Source of the DNA: Candidatus Rifleibacteriota bacterium
Lineage (GTDB): Bacteria; Muiribacteriota; Ozemobacteria; Ozemobacterales; Ozemobacteraceae
Direction: 5' to 3'
NCBI GenBank assembly: GCA_015233155.1
Contig: JADFYG010000066.1
Location: 1-32,523, forward strand
Length of the DNA: 32,523 bases
Part shown: positions 15,976-25,449 of the stretch, in pieces
Numbering within the stretch: the stretch's first letter is position 1
Layout of the letters: every line of letters starts with the position of its first letter
Translations under genes and position numbers: made by a program
Notes under the pieces: generated by a model
What the model saw: only the letters and a program-made list of their open reading frames with translations
Databases searched by the model: none
What the model was told of the DNA's origin: nothing

Positions 15976-17205
15976 ATGATATTGGATGAAAAACAGATGA
16001 TTTTGATAGTCGATAATAACGCTCAAAACATCCAGGTGCTTCATGAAATTTTGCGGGCTGACTATAGAATACTGTTTGCTGACAACGGCAGGGACGCGCT
16101 GGATCTGGCATCGAAGGCAAAGCCCGATATCATTCTGCTCGACATTATGATGCAGGGAATGAGTGGATACGAAGTCTGCGCCTCTCTCAAGTCATCTGAA
16201 AAGACCGAAGGCATTCCGATCATTTTTGTCACCGCCATGGTTGAAGAGGATGCTGAACTCAAGGGATTGGCAATGGGAGCGATAGACTACATTCACAAGC
16301 CGTTCCAGCCAGCCCTCATCAGGACAAGAATTCGCAATCATCTCGAACTGAAACGCTTTCGAGACAATCTTGAGGAGTTGGTAAAAAAGCGTACCGCCGA
16401 ATTGATGCTGGCTCGGGAAGCTGCCGAAGCCGCAAACCGTGCAAAAAGCCTATTTCTGGCGAATATGAGTCACGAACTTAAAACTCCCATGAATAGTATT
16501 CTCGGTTTTACCGAGCTGATTCTTGTCGACAAGGCCGACAAAATCGATAAGACGATGCGGGAACATTATCTTCGTTCTGTTCTGAAAAGCGGGAAGCACC
16601 TTCTTTCTCTGATCAACAACATTCTCGATTTTTCCGGCATTGATGAAGGAAAGATAATCCTCAAGCCCTCTTCGGTGAATATACGTGAATGTCTTGCCGG
16701 CAGTCTTCGCTTCGTCAGGGAGCATGCGTCACACCGTTCGATTCAGATCAATGAAACTATTGATGATAGCGTCCCTCAGGCCATTCAAGCGGATCCTCTC
16801 CGAATGGACCAGTTGCTGCTCATTGTCATCGACAACGCAGTGAAGTTTACTCCGGACGGTGGGTCACTTACGCTGACCACACGGGTAGCAGGCGAACAAG
16901 AGTTACATAATTGGCCGTCTCACCGTGTGAGACCACACGGTGAATATCTTCTTATCAGCGTCTCCGATACCGGGATCGGGCTTCGACCGGAGGATCTTTC
17001 CTCTGTCTTTATTCCATTCAATCAGGTCGATAACTCATCTACCAGAAAACATGGCGGACTCGGCTTGGGCCTTTCACTTGCCCAAAAGCTGGTCGAACTC
17101 CATGACGGAGCGATCTGGGCGGAATCAAAACCAGATAATAAAGGCAGTGCTTTTTACATTGCCCTGCCCTGCTCGACCTCTGCTAAAGATACAAAAGCGA
17201 AATGA
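15976..17205 (+). CDS. Receiver domain-histidine kinase (no transmembrane sensor)
   Basis: The 409-residue protein starts with a receiver domain (acidic VDNN start, phospho-acceptor D56 in LLDIMM, Thr in FVTAM, Lys in HKPF). A coiled coil (EELVKKRTAELMLAREAAEA) leads to HisKA with H166 in NMSHELKTPMN, then a HATPase with N-box DNAVKFT, G1 SDTGIGL and G2 GLGLGLS. No membrane segment is seen, so it is cytoplasmic, and its kinase may be controlled by phosphorylation of its own receiver. GGAGG is five bases upstream of the ATG. It lies 28 bases after the uup gene and 25 bases before a large hybrid kinase; both kinases together suggest a local phosphorelay. Confidence 0.92.
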   Translation: MILDEKQMILIVDNNAQNIQVLHEILRADYRILFADNGRDALDLASKAKPDIILLDIMMQGMSGYEVCASLKSSEKTEGIPIIFVTAMVEEDAELKGLAMGAIDYIHKPFQPALIRTRIRNHLELKRFRDNLEELVKKRTAELMLAREAAEAANRAKSLFLANMSHELKTPMNSILGFTELILVDKADKIDKTMREHYLRSVLKSGKHLLSLINNILDFSGIDEGKIILKPSSVNIRECLAGSLRFVREHASHRSIQINETIDDSVPQAIQADPLRMDQLLLIVIDNAVKFTPDGGSLTLTTRVAGEQELHNWPSHRVRPHGEYLLISVSDTGIGLRPEDLSSVFIPFNQVDNSSTRKHGGLGLGLSLAQKLVELHDGAIWAESKPDNKGSAFYIALPCSTSAKDTKAK

Positions 17206-17230
17206 AATGTATACCAATCACAACTAATAC

Positions 17231-20200
17231 GTGCGTAATAGATTCGCAGGGGTTATTTATGAAGCATTCATTCATCAATTGACCATGGGAATCAGCGATC
17301 GTTTTTCCTTCTATGCTTTGAAGAAGCATGGGGGCATCCACACCTACTTTTTTGTCTTTTTGTTTATGGCATTTGCCTTGTGGCTGCGTCTGGAAATTGC
17401 CCCCGTGAAGGCGGGGTTGCAGTATGTGACTTTTTTTCCGGCAGTGACGCTTGCCGCGATTTTTGGGGGTTACCAATCCGGTTTGTTCGCGACGATGGTC
17501 GGGCTGATTTTTGCCACCTATATATTTACCCCGCCTTATTATTCGATTTCGATCCAAGTCATGCAAACCAGTTTTTGGTCGAACATGGTTTTTCTCACTG
17601 ATGGAATCATCATATCCTTTTCTATTGAGGCAATGCATCGATATCGCCAAAAATTCGAGCAGGAACTTAAGGACGTTAAGGAATCAGAGGGGAAGGTGAA
17701 GATGCTCAATGAGGAGTTGACCAAGACAATTGCTGAACGCAAGCATGTCGAGAATTTCCTGGTTAATGAATCTCTGCGCCTTCAGACTTTGCTCGACACA
17801 GCCAGTGATGGTATTCACGTCATGGAAATGAACGGAAATATTGTAATGTTCAGTGACTCTTTTGCCAAAATGTTAGGTTATAGCAGGGAAGAAATGACCG
17901 GGCTTAACGCCGCTGACTGGGATATACAGTTCCTTCCGCAAAATTTATCCGAGACATTTAGGACTGTTCTCAGACAACCCACGACCTTTGAAACAAAACA
18001 CAGACGCAAGGATGGAACAATCATTGATGTAGAAATTAATGCAAAGGGCATTGAGCTTGACGGCAAGAGTTATTTGTATGCTTCAGCGCGTGATATTAGT
18101 GACCGCAAACATGCGGAACTTGAATACAGAGTGATACTTCGCAGCGCAATGGATGGGTTCTGGATTAATGATCTCGAAGGCAATTTCCTTGATGTTAATG
18201 ATGCATACTGTAAGATTATAGGGTATGAGAGAGAAGAAATGCTTCATATGAAAATAAAGGACATTGAAGCATTGGAGAGTCCTGAGGATACTGCAAGGCA
18301 TATTCATAAACTACTCGAAGTCGGATATGATCGCTTTGAAACAAAACACAGGCGGAAAGATGGAACCATTCTTGATTTCGAGGTGAGCACAAATTTTGTC
18401 AAGGCAAAAGGTGGAAGACTTTTTGTCTTTCTGAGGGATATCAGTGAGCGGAAAAGGACCGAGATCGCATTAAAATACGCTAAAGAACAAGCAGATGTCG
18501 CCAACCGGGCCAAGAGTGAATTTCTTGCCAACATGAGCCATGAGATCCGGACACCTATGAATGCCATTATAGGGCTTGGCCATCTGATTTTGAACACTGA
18601 TTTGTCTCCCAAACAGCGCGATTACGCAAAAAAAATATATGAGTCAGCTCATTCATTGCTCGGCGTTATCAATGAAATTATGGACTTCTCAAAGATTGAA
18701 GCGCGCAAGCTCGAAATAGAATGCCTCGATTTCAATGTGAGTGACGTGTTGAACAATGTCAGCACAGCTGTCTTATCGAGGGCCGAGGGTAAAGAACTTG
18801 AAATCATTTTTGGTATTGATCCCAATGTCCCGAGATCTCTAACGGGGGACCCATTTCGCTTGGGCCAGGTACTGACAAATCTCCTGAACAACGCGATTAA
18901 GTTTACCGAAAGAGGAGAGATCCTTCTTTCGCTTGAGGCTGATAGTTTTGATGGAGGGAATACTGTTCTTCGGTTTTCGGTCACAGACACCGGAATTGGT
19001 ATGTCGGAGGAAACTGTGAGGCTGCTTTTTCAGCCTTTCCACCAGGCAGATAGCTCCATCACCCGCAGATACGGAGGCACAGGCCTGGGACTTACCATTT
19101 GCAAGCACCTTGTGGATCTGATGGGTGGAGATATATGGATAAAGAGCGTGCTCGGTCATGGTACCACAGTCACCTTTACGCTGCGTTTCGGTCTGCGGTC
19201 AGGTGGTCTGGCGGCCTGCCCGGTTCCGCCTCCCGATGTCCGGGGAGCAAAAGTGCTGGTCGTGGATGATAATGCCACGGTTAGAAACATACTCCTTAAA
19301 ATGCTGAGGGAATATTCTTTTCACGCGGTTGCTGTTGATTCTGGTATAGCGGCGATTCGCGAACTGGAGAATGCCACCGTGGAGCCTTACCGTGTGGTTC
19401 TCATGGACTCGAAAATGTCGGGATTTGATGGCTTTGAGACGAGTGCAAGGATAAAACAGAATGCCCGGCTTTCTGGTCTTCCAGTAATTTTGATGGCGGC
19501 AATGTCTGACCTGGAAGAGAGTGATCAGAAAGCCGAACAGATCGGAATCAAGACTTTTTTGACCAAGCCTGTCATACCTTCCATTCTTTTCAGCACCATC
19601 CTGAATGCATTAGGATGCAAGGATGTATTACGTCCAGACACCTTTTTGACTGAATTTCGGGGAAATAACGGAGCATCGAGACTGCGTGGTTCAAGAATAC
19701 TGTTGGCGGAGGACCATCCGATTAACCAACAGGTTGCGAAAGAGATCATTGAATCTATGGGAATTGAAGTCCATTTGGCAAATAACGGCAGAGAAGTTTT
19801 GGATGAACTGAAGAAAACAGATGCACAGTATGATGCGATTTTGATGGATTTACAGATGCCTGAGATGGATGGATATGAGGCCACACGGCTTATCAGGGAA
19901 AAATGGAGTGCACAAGAGCTTCCGATCATATCCATGACTGCTCACGCTATCAATGAGGAGCGCCAAAAGTGCCTTGCAGCAGGCATGAACGATCACATTT
20001 CCAAGCCATTTGAGGCCGCAACGCTTTCTGAAATCCTTGGTCGGTTTATTACGCCAAAACATGGTGACGGTGCGGAAAACAGAAGCAGGGTCGGAAGTGA
20101 TATTACAAATATAACGCCCAATATCGACAATGTGCCGGATATTTCAGGGATAGATGTCAAATCGGCGCTGAACAGGTTAAACAATAACATCCGGCTGTTT

Positions 20201-20731
20201 GGGAATTTAATTCGTGAATTTTGTGATGATAACATTGGGACGGCCGAAGATTTAAGACAGGCAGTAACTTTACGGGACTATGACAAGGCAAAGAGTATTC
20301 TTCATTCACTGAAAGGAACTTCCGGCAACATCGGAGCTTATCAGGTGCTTTACGCCGTTCGGGATATTGAAAAAAGTATCAACTCCGCTTGTACTGGAAA
20401 TCTGGACGATCTGCTCAATATTCTTGGAGAGCGACTCAATAAGGTGATTTCCGGGGCTGAAGCATTTCGGAAGGCTACATCCAACGAAGAACCACCAATT
20501 ACTGGCGCATTTTCCCCGGAACTTTTCAGAGAAAAGGCAAATCGCCTCGTGGAACTTCTACAAATGAATGACCTTGCGGCACTGGAAGTTTTCGCCGGAA
20601 TGAAGGAGGTTATTGTCAGCAGTGAATTCAAGATGCAGATTGCAGATATCGAAACCGACATGAAACGTCTGAGCTTCGCAGCGGCTCTTGAAAAAGTGAA
20701 AAAACTGTCAGATGAGTTGGAGCATTACTAA
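17231..20731 (+). CDS. Membrane hybrid sensor histidine kinase with two PAS, two receiver and an HPt domain
   Basis: Domain order over 1166 residues: about four transmembrane helices in a KdpD/DUF4118-like block (about 35-135); coiled coil; PAS 1 (about 175-290) and PAS 2 (about 295-410), each ending in a PAC-like TKHRRKDGT...RDIS(D/E)RK motif; HisKA with H437 in NMSHEIRTPMN; HATPase with NNAIKFT, DTGIGM and GTGLGLT; receiver 1 with D726 (VLMDSKM); receiver 2 with D873 (ILMDLQMPEMDG); and an HPt with H1025 in LHSLKGTSGNIGA. All four phosphorelay sites are intact, so it can carry His-Asp-His transfer by itself. GTG 17231 is the longest start; ATG 17285 is an alternative, and neither has a good ribosome site. 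No separate output regulator is visible in this window. Confidence 0.93.
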   Translation: MRNRFAGVIYEAFIHQLTMGISDRFSFYALKKHGGIHTYFFVFLFMAFALWLRLEIAPVKAGLQYVTFFPAVTLAAIFGGYQSGLFATMVGLIFATYIFTPPYYSISIQVMQTSFWSNMVFLTDGIIISFSIEAMHRYRQKFEQELKDVKESEGKVKMLNEELTKTIAERKHVENFLVNESLRLQTLLDTASDGIHVMEMNGNIVMFSDSFAKMLGYSREEMTGLNAADWDIQFLPQNLSETFRTVLRQPTTFETKHRRKDGTIIDVEINAKGIELDGKSYLYASARDISDRKHAELEYRVILRSAMDGFWINDLEGNFLDVNDAYCKIIGYEREEMLHMKIKDIEALESPEDTARHIHKLLEVGYDRFETKHRRKDGTILDFEVSTNFVKAKGGRLFVFLRDISERKRTEIALKYAKEQADVANRAKSEFLANMSHEIRTPMNAIIGLGHLILNTDLSPKQRDYAKKIYESAHSLLGVINEIMDFSKIEARKLEIECLDFNVSDVLNNVSTAVLSRAEGKELEIIFGIDPNVPRSLTGDPFRLGQVLTNLLNNAIKFTERGEILLSLEADSFDGGNTVLRFSVTDTGIGMSEETVRLLFQPFHQADSSITRRYGGTGLGLTICKHLVDLMGGDIWIKSVLGHGTTVTFTLRFGLRSGGLAACPVPPPDVRGAKVLVVDDNATVRNILLKMLREYSFHAVAVDSGIAAIRELENATVEPYRVVLMDSKMSGFDGFETSARIKQNARLSGLPVILMAAMSDLEESDQKAEQIGIKTFLTKPVIPSILFSTILNALGCKDVLRPDTFLTEFRGNNGASRLRGSRILLAEDHPINQQVAKEIIESMGIEVHLANNGREVLDELKKTDAQYDAILMDLQMPEMDGYEATRLIREKWSAQELPIISMTAHAINEERQKCLAAGMNDHISKPFEAATLSEILGRFITPKHGDGAENRSRVGSDITNITPNIDNVPDISGIDVKSALNRLNNNIRLFGNLIREFCDDNIGTAEDLRQAVTLRDYDKAKSILHSLKGTSGNIGAYQVLYAVRDIEKSINSACTGNLDDLLNILGERLNKVISGAEAFRKATSNEEPPITGAFSPELFREKANRLVELLQMNDLAALEVFAGMKEVIVSSEFKMQIADIETDMKRLSFAAALEKVKKLSDELEHY

Positions 20732-20751
20732 CTGTCGCATTACATTTTGCT

Positions 20752-21867
20752 TTATTGCATTGACATAAGCGTGTCGAATTGTTTCAGCGCGTGTCCGGTC
20801 ATGTAAATCGCGCTGTCTCCGATTACCGAGAAATCGGTCGTGAGGACTTCCCGGCTCAGACGATCGATGGCGCTGAGAATCCACGGCTCCCGCAATTCAT
20901 TTGTCGTAAGGGCCATGTTCAGCCACATTAACATGTGACCGGTTGTTTCCATAAGCAGGTCATGTGAGTCTGGTGCACTGGAACCCCAGAACATATCAGC
21001 GGAAAACGCGCCATCGGATTGTTGATATCTCTTTGCCAATGCGATATATCTGTCGAGAAAGGCACGGGCTTCAGCCCACGACCCATCGAGCCTTCCGCCG
21101 GAGATCAGATGTCTGCGTAAAGCGAAGCCCATCGCATAAAGCTGATGTGTGCCCCATCTGGATTCGTTTTGCAGATCTCGTCTGTTTGCCAGCGCGATGA
21201 CGTTCTCAAGTGTAAAAGTTTCGTTCGCATCCGTAATGAATGGTTTTACCGCGTCGCCATATACCGAGAGCGAAATCAGCGTCCATCCAAGTTCCTGAGA
21301 AGGAGTGAAATTTCGAGTGGAAGCTTCGACCATGTTAGCAACTGTGTATGTCACTCCATCGTCCGATACGATGCTTTGGTCAGTAGCTACGCCGATTTCA
21401 GCAAAAACGGACAGATATTGGTCGACGTGATCCTGGATCTTGAAGGAATCTGTCAAGCCAAAAGTGAGACCGCGGGTCGGTAGTGCAGGCTGACCGTTCA
21501 GCGTCCGAAAGATCCTCTGATTCTGGTAGCGTGCCTCCTTGCACAGATACTCATATGCCTTCATGCTCATGCCGGTTTCCGCTACGGTCACTTCGAGATC
21601 TTTCCCGAGCGCGAACAGTGCCGCGGCAATCACCCATGGAGTGTTATCCCGACTATTGAGTTTACGGGACTGGATTTTTGCGAGCGCGGATTCAACATTC
21701 GCTTTCACGCTTACGAAGTTCGGTGTTAACGCTGCGGCTTGTGGCGATGCCGCAGGATTGTCTCCGCCACATCCTGCGAGGGAAAGGGTCAGTAGCAAGA
21801 GAATAAAAGAACCGAACGACTCAAAAAACGTCCTTGTCTTTTTTCTGATTTTCAGCATTGTTTTCAT
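20752..21867 (-). CDS. Lipoprotein with alpha/alpha-toroid-like repeats
   Basis: The 371-residue protein has a long positively charged N-terminus, a hydrophobic helix and the lipobox LSLAGC, so it should be lipid-anchored in the envelope. The mature part is helical. Segments such as SRWGTHQLYAMGFALRRHL, QQSDGAFSADMFWGSS and METTGHMLMWLNMAL resemble the helix pairs of terpenoid-cyclase/squalene-cyclase-like toroid proteins, but no catalytic acid motif is evident. It is convergent with the hybrid kinase gene (20 bases apart). ATG 21867 or 21858 could be the start; neither has a strong ribosome site. Function is unknown. Confidence 0.7.
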   Translation of the reverse strand: MKTMLKIRKKTRTFFESFGSFILLLLTLSLAGCGGDNPAASPQAAALTPNFVSVKANVESALAKIQSRKLNSRDNTPWVIAAALFALGKDLEVTVAETGMSMKAYEYLCKEARYQNQRIFRTLNGQPALPTRGLTFGLTDSFKIQDHVDQYLSVFAEIGVATDQSIVSDDGVTYTVANMVEASTRNFTPSQELGWTLISLSVYGDAVKPFITDANETFTLENVIALANRRDLQNESRWGTHQLYAMGFALRRHLISGGRLDGSWAEARAFLDRYIALAKRYQQSDGAFSADMFWGSSAPDSHDLLMETTGHMLMWLNMALTTNELREPWILSAIDRLSREVLTTDFSVIGDSAIYMTGHALKQFDTLMSMQ

Positions 21868-22043
21868 ACGGATTTCTGATTATACCATTGTTATGATAAA
21901 GCTATGATTATTGAGCGGCGGAAATATGCTATATTTGGCTCATCGGGGCATTGTTCGCATCAATGGGAGACAATGATCCTCTCTCTATTGATGAACTCTT
22001 GAGTCCCGTGTTTAATCCAGCGAGTTTTCAGCCAGCTTTGCCT

Positions 22044-22077
22044 CTTCCTGTTATGCGGTGTTCAGCATAATAGGAAG
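22044..22077 (+). promoter_or_regulatory. Long hairpin upstream of the DNA polymerase IV gene
   Basis: Arms CTTCCTGTTATGC and GCATAATAGGAAG pair over 13 bases with one G-T wobble around an 8-base loop. It lies in the gap of about 317 bp (21868-22184) between the divergent lipoprotein and polymerase genes. It is not followed by a T-tract, so it is more likely a leader structure or binding site than a terminator. No other gene is visible in this gap. Confidence 0.4.
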
Positions 22078-22184
22078 GAAATCGATGGATTGGCTGGCAT
22101 TTGTCGATCACAATTAAAGCAAGATCCGACCAACGGCGATTTATTCATCTTTATCATGAAGTCAGGAGATTGGAATTTATTGCC

Positions 22185-23354
22185 ATGGAAATAGCGACCG
22201 GCCGCACGATCATGCATATTGACATGGATGCGTTCTACGCCTCAGTCGAAGTACTCGATTGCCCGGAACTGCGCGGGAAGGCTCTCGTTGTTGGCGGCAC
22301 TCATAGAAGTGTCGTTTCTGCCGCCTCGTATGAGGCCCGGAAATTCGGGATCCACTCGGCAATGCCGATGACCCAGGCATTGCGACTTTATCCGCATGTC
22401 ATTGTTCGGCCTGTGCGTATGGCGCGCTATCTGGAGATATCGGAAATCATCATGGAATTTCTCGAAACCCTCTCGCCGTTGGTCGAACCGGTGTCATGCG
22501 ACGAGGCATACGTCGATATCACAGGAACGGAGCGGCTGTTCGGACCACCGGAACAACTGGCCATGCATGCGAAAACCCGGATCCGGGAATTGACCGGCGG
22601 CCTGACCTGCTCGGCCGGAATCGCCCCGGTGCGTTTTCTGGCAAAAATAGCCTCAGATATGCGAAAGCCGGATGGTCTTGTCGTGATCCCTCCCGATCAG
22701 GTCGCGAACATTCTCGCCCCATTACCAATTGGCCGTCTGCCAGGAGTTGGCAACCATACCGAGGACGCGTTGAAACGGCTTGGGATCCGGACCATAGGCG
22801 ACGTGCGAAAATATCCTCGCGAGTGGTGGCAGAAAAAGGTGGGAAATGGCGGCATCGGATTGTGGGAGATGGCACACGGCATTGATGCCACGCCTATTGT
22901 TTCCGATGTCGATGCTAAATCCACAGGTGCTGAGGACACTCTCGTGGCCGATACCTTCGATCGCGACGAATTGAGCCTCTGGATCAGAAGACAGGCGGAA
23001 AGCGTCGCGGAGGATCTCCGCCGGAAAGGTTATTACGGTCGGACCGTCCGCTTGAAGATCAAATTTTCGGATTTTACTCAGATCACCCGCCAGACAACAT
23101 TGTCGGAACCGTCACAAAGCACGAAGCTGCTGGCAGATGCGGCCCTCGAACTTCTTGACAACCTTGACCTGCCCCGGCCGGTGCGTCTAATCGGTGTGAC
23201 GATGGCCAATCTTACACGGGGAGTTCGGCAGCCGACCCTGTTTGTAGACGAGGAGTTGGCACGGCTCGACGCACTCGATAATGCGATCGACAAAGTCCGC
23301 GACAGGTTCGGTCACGCATCCGTCCGACGGGGTGGCCGTGAGCCTTCCCGGTGA
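22185..23354 (+). CDS. dinB: DNA polymerase IV (Y-family translesion polymerase)
   Basis: The catalytic motifs of Y-family polymerases are present: HIDMDAFYASVE at the N-terminus (metal-binding Asp) and the second acidic motif VSCDEAYVDITG. The YEARKFGIHSAMP finger segment, the palm segment LTCSAGIAPVRFLAKIASDM, the helix-hairpin-helix thumb LPGVGNHTEDALKRLGI and the little-finger domain follow. The C-terminal QPTLF is a likely beta-clamp-binding motif. The start at ATG 22185 (MEIATGRTIMHID) is preferred over TTG-like upstream extensions, since homology begins at about IMHIDMD. No LexA-like box was recognised upstream. The enzyme copies damaged DNA with low fidelity. Confidence 0.93.
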   Translation: MEIATGRTIMHIDMDAFYASVEVLDCPELRGKALVVGGTHRSVVSAASYEARKFGIHSAMPMTQALRLYPHVIVRPVRMARYLEISEIIMEFLETLSPLVEPVSCDEAYVDITGTERLFGPPEQLAMHAKTRIRELTGGLTCSAGIAPVRFLAKIASDMRKPDGLVVIPPDQVANILAPLPIGRLPGVGNHTEDALKRLGIRTIGDVRKYPREWWQKKVGNGGIGLWEMAHGIDATPIVSDVDAKSTGAEDTLVADTFDRDELSLWIRRQAESVAEDLRRKGYYGRTVRLKIKFSDFTQITRQTTLSEPSQSTKLLADAALELLDNLDLPRPVRLIGVTMANLTRGVRQPTLFVDEELARLDALDNAIDKVRDRFGHASVRRGGREPSR

Positions 23355-23461
23355 TAATTTTCCAGATACCCCCTAGATCCATTTCCGTGCCCTGCGTAAA
23401 GATACAATGTCGGTAGCTAAATTCATGATAGAATTTCTCATCCCCAAAAAGGAACTTTCCT

Positions 23462-23632
23462 ATGCGTCTGGCGATAACTATTTGTCTGGTGCTACTGCTT
23501 CCACTTAGCTTGCTTGCCGGGGATTTTGAGGAAGGCCAAGCTGCTGAGAATGCAGGCGGCTTCAAACGGGCTGTAGAACTCTACCGCAAAGCTGCGGAGC
23601 AGGGCAATGCAGCAGCTCAATTATTCAGCTAA
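23462..23632 (+). pseudogene. Truncated Sel1-repeat secreted protein
   Basis: A start with AAGGA nine bases upstream opens a 56-residue frame: signal peptide MRLAITICLVLLLPLSLLAG, then DFEEGQAAENAGGFKRAVEL and YRKAAEQGNAAAQLFS before a stop. The second part is the first half of a Sel1/TPR-like repeat, which normally continues ...AAAQ-x-x-L-G-x-M-Y. The frame stops exactly there, so only the export signal and one half-repeat remain. It could be a remnant left by a deletion or insertion between 23632 and the next gene at 23659. Expression is possible but a function is doubtful. Confidence 0.65.
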
Positions 23633-23658
23633 TACATAACTTCTAAACGGAGGCGTTC

Positions 23659-24276
23659 ATGAAAAAAATTGCGCTCGAACCCACAACTATTCTTCACCCT
23701 CATCCAGTACTTCTCGTTGGCACTTATGGTTCCGATGGGAAACCGAATCTCATGAACGCAGCCTGGGGAGGCATCTGTTGCAGCGAACCGCCGTGTGTTG
23801 CTGTGTCGTTGCGTGAAGCGACGCTCACATATCACAACATCCTGCATAGCAAGTCATTCACCATCGGAATTCCTTCTCGGAAATACTTAGAAGCCGCCGA
23901 CTATGTCGGTATCGTCTCAGGCCGCGACCACGACAAGTTCAAGGAAACTGGTCTTACCCCCCTTAAGAGCGAAAAGGTCAACGCTCCGTTGGCCGCGGAG
24001 CTTCCGTTTTCCCTGGAATGCAGGCTTTTTCAGCACCACAAACTTGGGCTTCATACGATCTTCATCGGGGAAATCCTTGGCATTCTCGCGGATGAAGATG
24101 TACTAAGTCAGAAGGGGCTACCTGATATCGAGAAGACGCATGCGATCCTCTACGGCGGCTTTGGGAACAGCCACTACTTTGCAGTCGGCGAGAAACTTGG
24201 GGCGGCGTTTTCTGTTGGCAAGAACCTTAATCCTGTGCGCTCGGTTACATCAGAGCCCCGAGCAGAACGAAAGTAG
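23659..24276 (+). CDS. Flavin reductase-like (FMN-binding split-barrel) protein
   Basis: The 205-residue protein matches the flavoredoxin/flavin-reductase-like pattern: an N-terminal PVLLVGTYGSDGKPNLMNAA strand, the GICCSEPPCVAVSLREATLT core, an SFTIGIPSRKYLEAADYVG segment, and a C-terminal LQHHKLGLHTIFIGEI-like barrel strand (actual FQHHKLGLHTIFIGEIL). Members of this fold bind FMN and act as electron carriers or NAD(P)H:flavin reductases. GGAGG six bases before the ATG supports the start. Physiological partner unknown; it is the last clearly intact metabolic gene before the accessory region. Confidence 0.87.
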   Translation: MKKIALEPTTILHPHPVLLVGTYGSDGKPNLMNAAWGGICCSEPPCVAVSLREATLTYHNILHSKSFTIGIPSRKYLEAADYVGIVSGRDHDKFKETGLTPLKSEKVNAPLAAELPFSLECRLFQHHKLGLHTIFIGEILGILADEDVLSQKGLPDIEKTHAILYGGFGNSHYFAVGEKLGAAFSVGKNLNPVRSVTSEPRAERK

Positions 24277-24378
24277 TACTATCCCAGATTATCGGCTTTC
24301 TTGTTATCACTGGGATCAACATCATTGGCGAGGAGTTTTCTGGCCTGGCCACGGCAGTCGTGGGCTCGATTAGTGGCA

Positions 24379-25371
24379 CTATTGAGTCCGCGAAGACCGA
24401 ACCAGACGCAATCCGAGACCGTTGCCCACATGGTTCGGGCGGTCGTTGTTGCGAGAGGCTGAGCGACAGCGGAACCAATCGTTGAGCCAATCGCCGCTGC
24501 GAACGACCCGATTGTTACCAGTAGTCTGTCCCAGTGGGTCGGTACACCGTGAACTCGAGTAATTTCCGTGCCAATCCCAGCACCATTCAAGCACGTTTCC
24601 ACTCATATCACACAATCCCCATGCATTGGGCAACTTTTGGCCAACCCGCTGAGTTCCGCCTTTCTCGGCATGGGGATCTGTCCAACATTTGGACCAGCAG
24701 TTCATGTTATACCAAGCGTTATTCTTCATCTTTACGTTGTCGTAGGTGGCTCCCCAATAGAACATGTCGGTAATACCCGCTCGGCAAGCGTATTCCCACT
24801 CGGCCTCGGTTGGCAAACGAAACCCTGGCGAGGTGAAATCGCACGTTACCAGCCATTTTAATGAATCTTCAGAATTCAGGTTGTTCGGATCGGTCGTTGT
24901 CTTGTCTATCGTATATGCGTGCGCAACACTGGCGACATCGCTGACTTTGTTGCAGAATTCGACGGCATCATACCAAGACACCCGCTCGACTGGCTGGAGA
25001 TCCGTGTTTGCATATCCGCTGGAAGACAAAGTCTCAGTCGCGACAAAAAATGACGGGTTTGTCCCCATCACCTGCTTATACTGCCCTTGCGTCACTTCGG
25101 TCGTCTGCATCTGAAAGGCTGAGAGAGTCACATCGTGCTGCACTTCATCAGATTGGCGTTTCTCCTCAGTTGCAGGGCTTCCCATCGTGAATGTCCCTTT
25201 CGGAATCGACACAAAGTGCATCATCTGGCCGCCGCCAAGATCGACGTTCGTTGTAACGAAGGTATCAGTCGCCTTTACCGACGTCGCCCTCACCTCTGTG
25301 TTCCAACCAAGTATTCCGAATATCAATGCAATAATGAGTATGATAGGCAGTGATAAAACACTGTTATTCAT
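24379..25371 (-). CDS. Secreted FGE/sulfatase-modifying-factor-fold protein
   Basis: ATG 25371 (MNNSVLSLPIILIIALIFGI) is chosen because AGGGGG lies just upstream and a signal peptide follows. The 330-residue protein has the family landmarks IPKGTFTMGSPATEE, TTEVTQGQYKQVMGTNPSFF, PVERVSWYDAVEFCNKVS, GFRLPTEAEWEYACRAG, GLCDMSGNVLEWCWDW and GDWLNDWFRCRSASRNN. Only one Cys remains in the region where true formylglycine-generating enzymes carry two copper-binding cysteines, so it is probably not an FGE but one of the many envelope proteins that reuse the fold for binding or other chemistry. It is convergent with the flavin reductase gene (102 bases apart). Cofactor and substrate are unknown. Confidence 0.87.
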   Translation of the reverse strand: MNNSVLSLPIILIIALIFGILGWNTEVRATSVKATDTFVTTNVDLGGGQMMHFVSIPKGTFTMGSPATEEKRQSDEVQHDVTLSAFQMQTTEVTQGQYKQVMGTNPSFFVATETLSSSGYANTDLQPVERVSWYDAVEFCNKVSDVASVAHAYTIDKTTTDPNNLNSEDSLKWLVTCDFTSPGFRLPTEAEWEYACRAGITDMFYWGATYDNVKMKNNAWYNMNCWSKCWTDPHAEKGGTQRVGQKLPNAWGLCDMSGNVLEWCWDWHGNYSSSRCTDPLGQTTGNNRVVRSGDWLNDWFRCRSASRNNDRPNHVGNGLGLRLVRSSRTQ

Positions 25372-25449
25372 AATGCCCCCCTGCAAATTCGGGCGCTAGA
25401 CGCAACATAATAACCAACGCGTGAGAACCATGGACAAATAATATCATCT

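Noticed and set aside
24231..24485. Plus-strand frame with a membrane-like stretch (IIGFLVITGINIIGEEFSGL) between the flavin reductase and FGE-fold genes
   Set aside because: It has no start codon, only about 100 bases are outside real genes, and the rest is antisense to the FGE-fold gene; possibly a remnant, but not supportable.
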